From Schizochytrium sp. CCTCC M209059 (Eukaryota; Sar; Bigyra; Thraustochytrida; Thraustochytriidae), in contig KN805442.1 of assembly GCA_000818945.1 (NCBI GenBank), positions 87,021-151,020 of the forward strand: a stretch of DNA of 64,000 nucleotides, in the 5' to 3' direction. Positions 1 to 9,201 of this stretch are shown piece by piece. The notes below the pieces were generated by a model. That model was not told the origin of the DNA. It did no database searches and saw nothing but the letters and a program-made list of their open reading frames with translations. The position numbers and the translations under genes are program-made. Numbering within the stretch: the first letter of the stretch is position 1; each line of letters opens with the position of its first letter.

Positions 1-966
1 CCCCCCCCCCCCCCCCCCCTACGAGCGTCCGTGCATGCATCCCTTCTGCCTGCAACTTTGCCTGGCGCTTCACTGAGGAAAAATTCAGCAGGTGGAGATC
101 TAGGCTAGTCCACCACCAAAGTGGCGCTGCCAAGAAGGTAGTAGACTTGAGCACGAGACAAAAGCTTCTTCGGCTGGCGCGTGAGCTTGCCGGACCATTC
201 TCGCGTCTACTATGAAACTTGAACAGCGAGCTAGCTAGCTATAGCTTGCTACTACAGCCTTTTCATCATACCCTAACCAAAGGAATGAGATGATTCCTGT
301 TGCGAGTGAAGGACCTTCCTCAAAATGGCTGGCTCTAAGCGTTTTCTGCCTCTCCGGCTCTTTGACGGTCCAATCAATGCCTCGTCTCGCGCGTGCTCTA
401 TTAAACCCTCAAGAGGTGACCCTCAGCTTGTTTCCTCTATTACCCTTCTGTACAACACTTTTACTTTCCATCATTTTGTCGCCCTGGCGAGCTGGCTGCC
501 ATCTGCTGTTGATACGCATTGGTTTCTTTTCTAATTTTCTTCCACGATCTAGACGTCTCCAACAAGGAAAGCTTGTTGTTGTCTGCCCCACTTTCGCAGG
601 ACCAAAAACTCCAGGCCACGGCGACTTGGAAAGAAAACTTTGCTCTCGCCATTTATTCTCTCGCATGGTGGGAAATGCATTAGTCAGCGCAAATCAGGCC
701 CCAACTTCTCGCATGCGCCCGCTCCTTCCATATCGTCTCCCTCTCTCTCCTCTTCTCTCCTTCCCTCTGTCTATGTCATAACATTGTCAAAAAAATCGAT
801 CATCAAAAGAAGGGTATGCGGAGCCTCATTTCGCTCACCGATATTAGGTGGGTGAGTGTGTGGGTGTATGGGTAGGTAGGTAGTACTTTGATTTGATTTT
901 CTCTTTGTTCTGCAGATGGCACTGTCCTGGGTTGGTCGCACGTTTGAATATGCCAAGAATCCACGA
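1..966. other. Intergenic, window edge with poly-C tract
   Basis: The window opens with 19 consecutive C residues, which may be a contig edge or a difficult homopolymer. The rest lies downstream of the minus-strand gene that ends at 967. Short frames occur on both strands, but none has a recognisable domain or good composition. No remnant of a TIR-like domain is visible here, which matters because the neighbouring gene stops where its larger paralogues continue into one. Confidence 0.6.
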
Positions 967-2205
967 CTATGATAAAACACTGTCCATGGAATCGGAAGTA
1001 AAGACGCGGAGCCGCGAGCGCTTCCCTGATCGACCTGAGCCCACTGCTCGGAAATCCTCCGGGGCATCACGTTTCCTGCCACATTCAATAATAGCCTTGA
1101 GGGGATCCTCGCAATGCTTGTCATATTGCTCAAAGAGGACAGCTGCGCAGAATTGCGTAAACTGCTTCAAGATGAGGCTGTTGCCGTCCACAAGTAAAAG
1201 ATGCGCCAGTGTGTAGAGGACTTGCGCAAAGTTGTTCTGAAGAACGTAAACTCTGACAGTGTCCTTGAGATCTTCAACAGACTTGTCCTGGCGAAAATCG
1301 TTTGTGAGCGCTCCAAGGAGGCCGCGCGTCTTGGTGTAGAGTTGAGCATCTTGCCGCCCGTTGCCCGTGTTCATGCTATCCTGGAAGCGAGGCAAGCCTC
1401 GACCCAGCCATGTAGTCTTATATTCCGGGTGGATCGAGAGCTCATACAGTTCACGCAAAACATCGAGTTGCCATGCCTTTCCGCGGTCGTTTGCAGAAGA
1501 AGACTGTCCTCGGCCATGTCTGGACGATGGCGAAGGCGACGCGGTACCAGGATATTGCGGTGGCGAAGGTGTGGGTGGAGATGGCGACGGCAAACTCGAC
1601 GATGACGATGCCGCCGTTGTCATTTGCGATTTCGAGGAGCGTCGCGGCAACCTCTGCGCCCAGGGCTCAGCTAGATTTTGCAAGCTTTCCGCCAGGTTTT
1701 CTGACGAGCTGTTCTTGGCCTTGAAAACGAGACGATGGATCAATACCCTCGTGTTCTCGTAGAGAATGAAAGGGCTATCGTCCATTGCGTGTCCTGTGTA
1801 TCCGGCTCGCAGCGATTCCACGATCAACGCGATGCTATTCACCAATTGCCTGAGCGATTCGCTCCGTCCTCGCGTCGGCTCGCTCGTGAGCTGTGCGTCT
1901 CGAAGCTCCAGAATTCTATTTAGACTCGTGTCAAAGAACTCCTGCGCGACGTTCGTCTTGCGCTCTCCTCCTCCTCCGCCGCTGCCGCCAGTAGAAGCAG
2001 CAGCTGCCCCAGCGGCTCCTTTGCTACTCGTGCTCGCGGGCACACGTCGCTCACCCGGGTACCGCTGCTGCTCAAGGTACGCCCCGCCGTGCTGCCGGTG
2101 GCTCTCATCAAAGTAGAACTCCAGCGACTCGAACTTGCGCCCATCGTTGTCACCGTCGTGCACGCGATTTCCCTCCTCCATCCTCCCGTCCCAGCCGCAG
2201 CGCAT
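967..2205 (-). CDS. Family A short protein: orphan helical module with C-terminal basic motif
   Basis: About 412 residues of unknown function. The frame runs upstream to a TTG inside a GAGCAAGC minisatellite; I take the ATG at 2205 (a second in-frame ATG is at 2181). The N-terminus is polar and acidic, with Ser/Pro/Gly-rich stretches. The second half aligns by eye with the gene at 8850-13517: WQLDVLRELYEL against WQESIFLKLQEL, a shared LLG.L motif, and FTQFCAAVLFEQ against FTEWIAAIFYEQ. A basic GKRSR motif sits about 17 residues before the stop, where the large paralogues have KRGR or KRAR. The protein ends there, without the TIR-like, TPR or receiver-like parts. It could be a nuclear regulator or a partner of the large paralogues; both ideas are inference. 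Confidence 0.75.
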   Translation of the reverse strand: MRCGWDGRMEEGNRVHDGDNDGRKFESLEFYFDESHRQHGGAYLEQQRYPGERRVPASTSSKGAAGAAAASTGGSGGGGGERKTNVAQEFFDTSLNRILELRDAQLTSEPTRGRSESLRQLVNSIALIVESLRAGYTGHAMDDSPFILYENTRVLIHRLVFKAKNSSSENLAESLQNLAEPWAQRLPRRSSKSQMTTAASSSSSLPSPSPPTPSPPQYPGTASPSPSSRHGRGQSSSANDRGKAWQLDVLRELYELSIHPEYKTTWLGRGLPRFQDSMNTGNGRQDAQLYTKTRGLLGALTNDFRQDKSVEDLKDTVRVYVLQNNFAQVLYTLAHLLLVDGNSLILKQFTQFCAAVLFEQYDKHCEDPLKAIIECGRKRDAPEDFRAVGSGRSGKRSRLRVFTSDSMDSVLS

Positions 2206-2224
2206 CCCAGCTCGCTCCTTCACC

Positions 2225-2313
2225 CGAGCGAGCACGCGAGCACGCGAGCAAGCGAGCACGCGAGCAAGCGAGCACGCGAGCAAGCGAGCACGCGAGCAAG
2301 CGAGCAAGCGAGC
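2225..2313. repeat. GAGCACGC/GAGCAAGC minisatellite
   Basis: An imperfect tandem array of 8-bp units (CGAGCACG and CGAGCAAG variants) immediately upstream of the ATG at 2205. Read on the minus strand it gives an open LACSRAR-type peptide. That explains a spurious N-terminal extension of the gene from a TTG codon. Confidence 0.85.
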
Positions 2314-2498
2314 CTCCGGCCAGCCCGCGGGCAGCTGGACCTCGGCGCGGAAGGGGTTTGCTCGCTCGCCTCCGCCTCGTCCGCCGCCTCGCGCTGCTTG
2401 AGAGCGCTGTGCGTGGATACAAGCAAAGGAAGAAGAAGAAGTAGAAGAAAGAAAGAAGAGGAAGACGAACTGAGAAGAAAGAAGAAGAACCCGCTTCA

Positions 2499-2541
2499 GA
2501 GAGAGAGGAGAAAAGAGAGAGGAGAAAAGAGAGAGAGGGTG

Positions 2542-2589
<48 letters not shown>

Positions 2590-2590
2590 A
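2499..2590. repeat. GA-rich microsatellite
   Basis: A purine tract with a pure (GA)n core at about 2550-2585 and interrupted GA/GGA flanks. It lies about 300-400 bp upstream of the minus-strand gene start. Confidence 0.9.
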
Positions 2591-3066
2591 CGCTGGAAGA
2601 AGTCGCCGGAAGAGCTTTTATTCTATGCTAGAAGAAAGAAATTGAAAGTGAAAAAGAGGCGTCTCTTCACTGCGCGAGACTGAGCTTACTATGTAATAAA
2701 GTGAACTTCACGTCACGATAGCTCACTGCGCGGCCGCGGCAGCGAGTGCCAGAGGGAGAAAGAAAGCGAGCTTCGCGAACGCAAGGCGACCTTTCGGTTT
2801 GCTACGTGCGCTGGCAGTGGCAAAGGGCTCGGGCAGCCGGCCGGTGATGCGTTCGCATTCGCGTTTTTCTTTTCTTTTTTTCTTTTTCCTCTCCTCTTGT
2901 TGGTGGCGGGTGGAATCCCGCGCGCCAAAACGTGTCACAGCCCTTGTCTCCGCAGTCAGTCAGTTACAAGCGCGGAGAATGAGCCGGTCGTTGCTTGAAT
3001 GGCTGGCTGGTTGGCTGCAGAACGAGCGGAACGCGAGCTAGCGCGTGATCCACTTGCGAGAGCGTG

Positions 3067-3110
3067 CATTCTTACATTCTTACATTCTTACATTCTTACA
3101 TTCATTCATT
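3067..3110. repeat. CATTCTTA tandem repeat
   Basis: Four head-to-tail copies of the 8-bp unit CATTCTTA from 3067 to 3098, then degenerate CATT repeats. Confidence 0.85.
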
Positions 3111-3292
3111 TATTGATTCTTTCATTTGTTTTTTTTTCTTTTCGCACGGAGAGCGAGCGGAGAACGATCGAAAGAGTGCGAGCTAGCGCAGTAGCCGTGG
3201 CCGGGAGATCGATTTTCGTGTCACAGCTCCTGCCTCCTCTTCGAGCCTGAATGGGTGACGGTGCTCGACGAGTGGAACTGGAAGAACCTGCG

Positions 3293-3345
3293 TGTCACGA
3301 AAAGCGCCCACGTGTCGAACCGGAGAAACCCGAGTGTCACGAAAA
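3293..3345 (+). promoter_or_regulatory. Paired TGTCACGAAAA elements
   Basis: Two exact copies of the 11-mer TGTCACGAAAA at 3293-3303 and 3335-3345, 42 bp apart. A third exact copy lies in inverted orientation at 8617-8627. The TCACG core resembles bZIP half-sites, but the regulatory reading is inference from recurrence only. Confidence 0.35.
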
Positions 3346-3571
3346 GTGCAGGAGCCTCGGGAGGAAGAAGCGGCAACGGCTCGGCCAGGATTCTTTTTTC
3401 ACCTCCCCGCGCGCGTCCATGGCTTGCGCCACATGACAATGCGCATCAACAGCGACGGAGACCATAAGTCACTTGTTCAATGGCGACAATGAGTCATTCA
3501 CTCGATCGATCGACAACCCTACTGTGCGCTGTGCGCGCTGCTACTGAGTCGGAATCCTTCTGGCGGTCACT

Positions 3572-6500
3572 TTAGGAAGTCAACACGGGCGCGGGGACCG
3601 GGACCAAGCCTCGACTGAGACGCTGTGACATGGTCGCAAAGGTCTCCTTGGTGAGATCTAGCAGACTATCGACGTCGTGCACCTCGACACCCTTAGCGCT
3701 GTTCCCATATCGATAGAATTGGGGACGATGGCGCTCGGTGCCATCAATGACGGCCGGAGTTGGCTTTAGAGCCAAGTCCGCCTCGGTCAATACGTTCTCA
3801 CCGCCAGCTGCAAAGACGATGGCGTATACGTGCTTCTGAAGATTGACTCGGGCCGCCTCTACGTCTTTGACGACGTCAACATTATCCGAAACAACAAGCG
3901 CTTCCTTGACCTGCGTGGCTCGCGTCTCGTCAGCGTCAATCACGAGGACGCGCCGCAGCGCGGAGGCAACCCAATCGTAGCCAACCTCGTCGCAGCGGCG
4001 CGCCTCCGTGGGATAGCTGCCTTCAAGGTTGTGGCGCAGCTTTTCGCGGAGCTCCACAAAGTATTTTTCGGCCGTGACCTTGACAAAGTCCATCTCCTGG
4101 TTGGCCATCTCCGGTTTCTCCTGGCGCAGCTTATCAAAGGCCATGGCCGTGAAGTAAAAGATCTTGAAGACGTGAAAGGCTGAGATTGACTGCATCTTGT
4201 ATCCATCGCAAATCCTCGGGAACGCCTGGCCCCAATGAAAGAGTGCCTTCTCGTACTTGCCTCGCCAATACCAACTCTGGCCGCGGCATTTCGTAGTGAG
4301 CGCGACGCGCGGGTCCATTGGGCCGTAAAGCTCGACCTGAACCTCAAGGGCTCTCTCAAAGTCCTCTTCGACCTCGGCCGGGTCGGCGCCCTTGAGATCG
4401 AGAAGCTTGGCACGATGCACGTAGAGTGCGCCAAGATCAGGTTGGAGGACCTCGTCCTGCTCCATTTTGCGAATCGCCTCGTCGAGCGCCTTTTCTGATT
4501 TCTGTACGTCCGGCCCCCTCTCGCGACTCGAAAATGTCGTGATGGACATGTGACAGTTCACCAACGTGCGCGCCAAGACGTACTGCGCCTTGGCAAGGAG
4601 AGGGTCGTCGCATCGGCGCAAAATCGCGATCGCCTCATCGCAGCAGAGATCAGCGCATGCGACCGTCTCATCCCCGCTGAAAGAGTCGCAGTAAAAGCGG
4701 GCGATACTGAAGAGAGCCCGACCAAAGACGTTCTCGAGGTCGGCGAGGCGTCTGCGCGAAGGGCGGTCTTCAGCGCGCAGCTCCGCGCCCACTCGGTCCA
4801 TAATGCGCCGAAGCATGCGAATGCCTTCTTCCGTCTTTCCTTTGATAACGTAGGCTGGCGCAAGGGCCACAAAGGCGTTGGTGGCGTCGACCACATCCAG
4901 ATTTCCCTTGACGACATTAGCCTCGATCGCATTGAGCATCCTCGAAGGATCTACGTTGCCCTTGTGTTGGCGAATCATTGCCATCGCAGGTTCAAGGACG
5001 ACGGAGATGATTGCCAGACGTGTTTTCAGGTCAACTTGCTTCGTCCCCGACTCGGTTTCGACCAGACACTTGCCATGAGCGCCAAGAGAGGCGCCCAGCT
5101 CATCAAAGGCAGCGTCCACGTCCGCGTCGCCTTGCCCCGGGCTCTGGCCATCGTCATCTTCTTTCCCTTCCTCCTTTTCTTCATCCTTGACACTCATACA
5201 TGACCTGCTGAAGCGATCGAGTTCGCTGCGTACCCCTCGCGGCATGGCAACGCGCAGCGGCTTGCGCTCGTCGACGGCGAGTGCAATTTCATGACGACAT
5301 GACTCGAGACGACCGACGGCCGGGTCCTGCCACTTGTCGATAACAATCGTAAAGTTATCGGTGGCGCGAACAGCATCCGAAGATGTCATTCGAGTCGAAG
5401 CGTCGGCCTTGCCCTGTGAACCAACAAAGTTGGCAAAAAGATCAATCCACCAGTACGTCCGAGACCTTGAGGCGAGCGTGAGCCCTTCCAACACTTTGGC
5501 AAAGGGCATTTTGGGATCATAGCAGGCAAAGTTTGTTGCAAGACCAAACCACTTTTCGACCTCCCGCTCAGCAGGACTCATTGCCAGGCTCACGAGCTCT
5601 TCGCGGAATTCTTTGCCAGCTTCGGATAAAACAAAGTCTTTGAGACTCTCAGCGGAAGATCCCTGCGGAGCAGCCTTGAAGATCTCGCGGAGCACAGCCC
5701 CGGCCTTGAATGCGTCTCTCTTCTCTCCTCCGTCGTTATTGTCATCGCCATCGTCGTCATCCAGTGCATCGTTCCTGCTCAGGAGGCGGCCGAAGAGTAC
5801 GAGGAACTCCGAACTCACGCCTTGCGCGCCTTCGGGGCGAAGCGCCTTCCGCGCAGCGTCCTTTGGATCCACGCGGCCTGTCACAGAAGAGGGCAGCAGA
5901 CCTGTTAGAGGTGAGAGAACCACGCCCGCGGCGGCATAAAGCTTCGTAAAGAGGCTGAGGACAGAGCTGCGAAGGAAGCTCAAGACGCTGTTAACTGCCC
6001 CGGCGGCTCCACGAGCCTGCTTTGCAAATCGACCACCCTCGGTGCTCGACGAGGACGGGCTTTTCGAACTGTCGCGACCTCTCTTCGTACCTTTGGATGA
6101 TAAAGGCAAGATGCTGTCAAGCCAGACCTTGAGGACCTCGCGCATGTTTGGAAGAGACTCTCTATTTCCGATGTACAGCACGGCCGCGCACCACCTCGCA
6201 AGGCTAATTGACAAATTGCGGCGATGCTGCTCTGCCAAAATCTTGGCGACAACCCGTAAGTCCCACGACGCTCCCTTTTTAGATTTCACAAAATCGAAAA
6301 ACATTTCAACACCTTTGAAAGTGTTGCTCTGTTTGTTTCCCGTGGGACTCCACGAAATATAACATCCAAGAAGTGCACTAACCACACCAAATTGATTCCC
6401 TTCACTCCGAAAACCACTTTGGGACCTCGTCTGGGGCGTATCACCCGCCTCTTCTTCGATCGTGCGAAGTTTTCCATCCGGAACGTCTGGGTCTGCCCAC

Positions 6501-7939
6501 GCGATCCACCTTTTCTTTTGGGAAATGGCCTCAGTGGGATAGGAGATCAAATCGTCGAGAGCCCGAACGACAGCCTGGGCAAAGGGACTCTTTTTTGAAT
6601 GCTTTGCAGGGGGTCGGAGGGTTTTCCGCATTTCTTCAATGACTGTGGCAGTTGTATTTCCGTGGAACGCCAACCGCACAATGTATTGCTTGAGACGATC
6701 GCTGATGTCAGGAATCGAGTCAAGGCGAGCAGGATCGTCGTTTCCAACTTGCAGCAAGGCAAGAATGGGCGCGGACACGCGGAGGAGGTCTTGGCGACGA
6801 CTATCAGTTCCAGGTTTTTTGCCTTTGTGCGTTTCGTCATACACCTCTTCGATTTCCGCCACCCTCTTATTATTGATATCCTTGAAGAATCTTTTCGCTT
6901 CGTCCATAGGATCCTCAAAATAAGGCGCCTCGGGGAGCCCCGCCGAGCTTTCACTTTCAGGACTCTCCGGGCTTGGGCTCCTCCAAGGCCCAGAAAACTG
7001 GACTTGGTCGCCATTCGCATCCACGCCATCATCACGAGATGTGAACGGCGGAGGTGACCGAGGGTCGGCACTCGAGCCAAGGTTCCGATGCTTGTGATTC
7101 CGGTCATCGTTGCCATCCGCCTCCTCGCCACCATCATTAGGATTGAACGGTGGTTGGCGAGCGTCTTCGTCGTGTTCGCTTGCTTGAAAATTGAGCGGGC
7201 GAAAGGGATGATCATACGCTCCACCGGATTCGGAAACAGGTGAAGCACCCCGGTCCGTCCTTTGCGACTCGCTTGCGACGGTCTTTGCGCTCGGTGTATG
7301 GGGAAATTGCAAGTCGGTTGTGACAACCTGATCCACAAAGCCGGGCTCTAAGCTTTCATTTTGTTCCGCGTGATTCAAGATGCCGGCACCAGTGAGTTCA
7401 TCCTCATTGTTATCGTAATTGGAGACGGAATCTTCCGATGGGGAAGAGGGCATTGCAGGCACAGAGGAGTAGGGCGGAACGCCTTGAATCAAGGGAAGCT
7501 GCCTGTCATCAGCACCACAAATGGCTTCGTCCCTTGTTGAGATCTGGTGACCCCGATTGTCGGCATTGCTATAATCATGCCGGTTGTCAATTTTCGCTGC
7601 GTCCTCATTAGGAATCTTGGGACCTGGAGGTTCAATCCTAAGCGGGACGGCATTGATGTCAGCATCCTCTGCCGAATGCGACCGTATAGGGTCGGGTTCC
7701 GGCCCCTGGCCGGGCTCAGTGTCGTCCCGTTGAATTGGGCCATTTTGATCCTGTGCGGAATGTTGCCCGTCGCTCAGGGTCTCTGAAATGGAAGACGAAT
7801 CGTGATTAATTAGAGCGTCTGGTCCTGACTGAAACACATCATCGTCCAAGTAGCTAAGAAATTCAGAATCGGGCTCTTTACCATGACCCTCGTCGCTGTC
7901 TTGATGCTGCGTGGGCATAGTTGCCTCGCTCACGCTCAT
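3572..7939 (-). CDS. Family A large protein: orphan module, TIR-like domain, TPRs, pseudo-receiver
   Basis: 1455 residues from an ATG at 7939, with no introns. Residues 1-380 are disordered and acidic. The helical family A module spans about 405-590 and ends in LARWCAAVLYI, followed by a KRGR basic motif near 615. A hydrophobic stretch lies at about 648-685. A TIR-like domain of the protist TPR-protein type begins near 760, with YWWIDLFAN, IVIDKW and SCRHEIALAV. Its Glu884 aligns with the WCxxE glutamate that is catalytic in TIR NADases, but the Trp is replaced by Ser. Helical repeats follow, including a kinesin-light-chain-like TPR (LYGPMDPRVALTTK, GKYEKAL). Residues about 1327-1440 resemble a response-regulator receiver (RRVLVIDADE), but strand 3 (VYAIVFAAGG) lacks the phospho-acceptor Asp. 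The next gene upstream on the same strand, 8850-13517, has the same architecture. A signalling or defence scaffold is inference. Confidence 0.85.
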   Translation of the reverse strand: MSVSEATMPTQHQDSDEGHGKEPDSEFLSYLDDDVFQSGPDALINHDSSSISETLSDGQHSAQDQNGPIQRDDTEPGQGPEPDPIRSHSAEDADINAVPLRIEPPGPKIPNEDAAKIDNRHDYSNADNRGHQISTRDEAICGADDRQLPLIQGVPPYSSVPAMPSSPSEDSVSNYDNNEDELTGAGILNHAEQNESLEPGFVDQVVTTDLQFPHTPSAKTVASESQRTDRGASPVSESGGAYDHPFRPLNFQASEHDEDARQPPFNPNDGGEEADGNDDRNHKHRNLGSSADPRSPPPFTSRDDGVDANGDQVQFSGPWRSPSPESPESESSAGLPEAPYFEDPMDEAKRFFKDINNKRVAEIEEVYDETHKGKKPGTDSRRQDLLRVSAPILALLQVGNDDPARLDSIPDISDRLKQYIVRLAFHGNTTATVIEEMRKTLRPPAKHSKKSPFAQAVVRALDDLISYPTEAISQKKRWIAWADPDVPDGKLRTIEEEAGDTPQTRSQSGFRSEGNQFGVVSALLGCYISWSPTGNKQSNTFKGVEMFFDFVKSKKGASWDLRVVAKILAEQHRRNLSISLARWCAAVLYIGNRESLPNMREVLKVWLDSILPLSSKGTKRGRDSSKSPSSSSTEGGRFAKQARGAAGAVNSVLSFLRSSVLSLFTKLYAAAGVVLSPLTGLLPSSVTGRVDPKDAARKALRPEGAQGVSSEFLVLFGRLLSRNDALDDDDGDDNNDGGEKRDAFKAGAVLREIFKAAPQGSSAESLKDFVLSEAGKEFREELVSLAMSPAEREVEKWFGLATNFACYDPKMPFAKVLEGLTLASRSRTYWWIDLFANFVGSQGKADASTRMTSSDAVRATDNFTIVIDKWQDPAVGRLESCRHEIALAVDERKPLRVAMPRGVRSELDRFSRSCMSVKDEEKEEGKEDDDGQSPGQGDADVDAAFDELGASLGAHGKCLVETESGTKQVDLKTRLAIISVVLEPAMAMIRQHKGNVDPSRMLNAIEANVVKGNLDVVDATNAFVALAPAYVIKGKTEEGIRMLRRIMDRVGAELRAEDRPSRRRLADLENVFGRALFSIARFYCDSFSGDETVACADLCCDEAIAILRRCDDPLLAKAQYVLARTLVNCHMSITTFSSRERGPDVQKSEKALDEAIRKMEQDEVLQPDLGALYVHRAKLLDLKGADPAEVEEDFERALEVQVELYGPMDPRVALTTKCRGQSWYWRGKYEKALFHWGQAFPRICDGYKMQSISAFHVFKIFYFTAMAFDKLRQEKPEMANQEMDFVKVTAEKYFVELREKLRHNLEGSYPTEARRCDEVGYDWVASALRRVLVIDADETRATQVKEALVVSDNVDVVKDVEAARVNLQKHVYAIVFAAGGENVLTEADLALKPTPAVIDGTERHRPQFYRYGNSAKGVEVHDVDSLLDLTKETFATMSQRLSRGLVPVPAPVLTS

Positions 7940-8849
7940 GTCGTTCGCGATTCCTTCGTTCGCCCGTTCGCCCGTTCGTTCGCTCGCTCGCTCGCCCCGC
8001 CGCCCTGCCCCAAAGAACCTGGAGCTCCTGCTTCTCGTCGTCTTCGCGCTCGTTGTAGCCGCGCTCGCTCTCCTTGCCGCAGCCTGATCTGTTCGCGCGT
8101 CCGCCGCCCGCCCGCCCGCTCGCTCGCTCGCCTGCTCGCCTGCTCCGCCTCCGCGCGCGCGTCGCTCTCGCTCGCCGCCGCCTCCGCGCGGGCGCGATGG
8201 ACAATCGATCGATCGTTCGGCCGGCCGAAGCTGCGCTATCCGCGTATCGGTGCTCGATGGACGCCTCGCTCCTCGATTCCGGGTCTGCCGCGCCGCTGCC
8301 GCGATGCTCGACTGCGAGTACGCCCAGCCGAAGCAGCGGCGCCGCGCACACCCCGGCTGTGGGGCCGCGGCCTGAGGGGCGACCGCAGCTGCGGGTGGGT
8401 GTGGAGGAGGTGACGTGCGGAAGGAGGTGCGAGCGGGTGCGGCGGCAGAGCGGAGAAGCGCGGCGCAGCGCGACGGGCGGCGGCGGAGACGGGCGCGAGG
8501 CGCAGCGCGACGGGCGCGGACGCTCGCGGGAGCAGAAGCCGGCGTGGGTTTCGGAAGGTGGAGGCGGCGCAGGCCGCGAACCGAGCTGGCTGGCTGGCTG
8601 TATCACGATTTTTCAGTTTTCGTGACATAGCACTACACGAGGATATCACGCGATACGGCACGTGGACAGGCGGCGCAGGAAGATTGCGTCACGAGGTGAG
8701 CTGGGCGGGAGGATTGGATGTGGTAGAGTTTTCAACATGGTTCATTATTAGGAGGCCGGCGAGCCCCGGGGGCGGGGGCGGGGGCTGGAAAAGAAAAAAG
8801 CGAAAAGAGAAAAAGTCAGGGCCAACAGGCGTCCTCGTGGCCGCTCGCA
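7940..8849. other. Intergenic region upstream of the 3572-7939 gene
   Basis: 910 bp between two tandem minus-strand paralogues. Next to the ATG the sense strand reads GAGCGAGCGAGCGAACG, a leader tract seen near many starts here. A perfect 14-bp palindrome, TTCGGCCGGCCGAA, lies at 8216-8229. An inverted TGTCACGAAAA element is at 8617-8627. Long GC-rich frames on both strands have low-complexity translations and are rejected. Confidence 0.5.
8617..8627 (-). promoter_or_regulatory. TGTCACGAAAA element, inverted copy
   Basis: The exact reverse complement of the 11-mer found twice at 3293-3345. It lies about 680 bp upstream of the ATG at 7939, inside the promoter interval of a family A gene. Confidence 0.3.
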
Positions 8850-9146
8850 TCAGTCTTCGTCTCTGTTGAGATAATGGATCTTGTGACGCGTGTGCGGTTG
8901 GGTTGCATTCGGGTCCCAGGAAGACGACGCCATCTTGGAAAAGCGAATCATGAGCTCAGTCGGGAGGTCAGCAGCCTTGCTGGGACCGCCTACGAAGAGC
9001 TGCGTGGGGTGGCTGATGTTGGCGTCGTCCGTGGCGTACTGGAGCACAACAGTGTGCGGGCGGGAAGGATATTGTGCGGCGAGCTCGCGCTGAGCTGCGG
9101 AAAAGGCTGAAAAGAACTTGTTCTCCTCCTTATCGTCCTCGTCCTC

Positions 9147-9201
<55 letters not shown>

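Larger units (their letters stand above)
2206..3571. other. Intergenic region upstream of the first family A gene
   Basis: About 1.4 kb between the start of the gene at 967-2205 and the stop of the gene at 3572-7939, both on the minus strand. It holds a GAGC-type minisatellite, a GA-rich tract, four copies of an 8-bp CATTCTTA repeat and two copies of an 11-bp TGTCACGAAAA element. It probably includes the promoter and 5' leader of the minus-strand gene. No coding signal is seen. Confidence 0.55.

Noticed and set aside
2206..2307. N-terminal LACSRAR-type extension of the first family A gene
   Set aside because: It begins at a TTG and is translated from the GAGCAAGC minisatellite.
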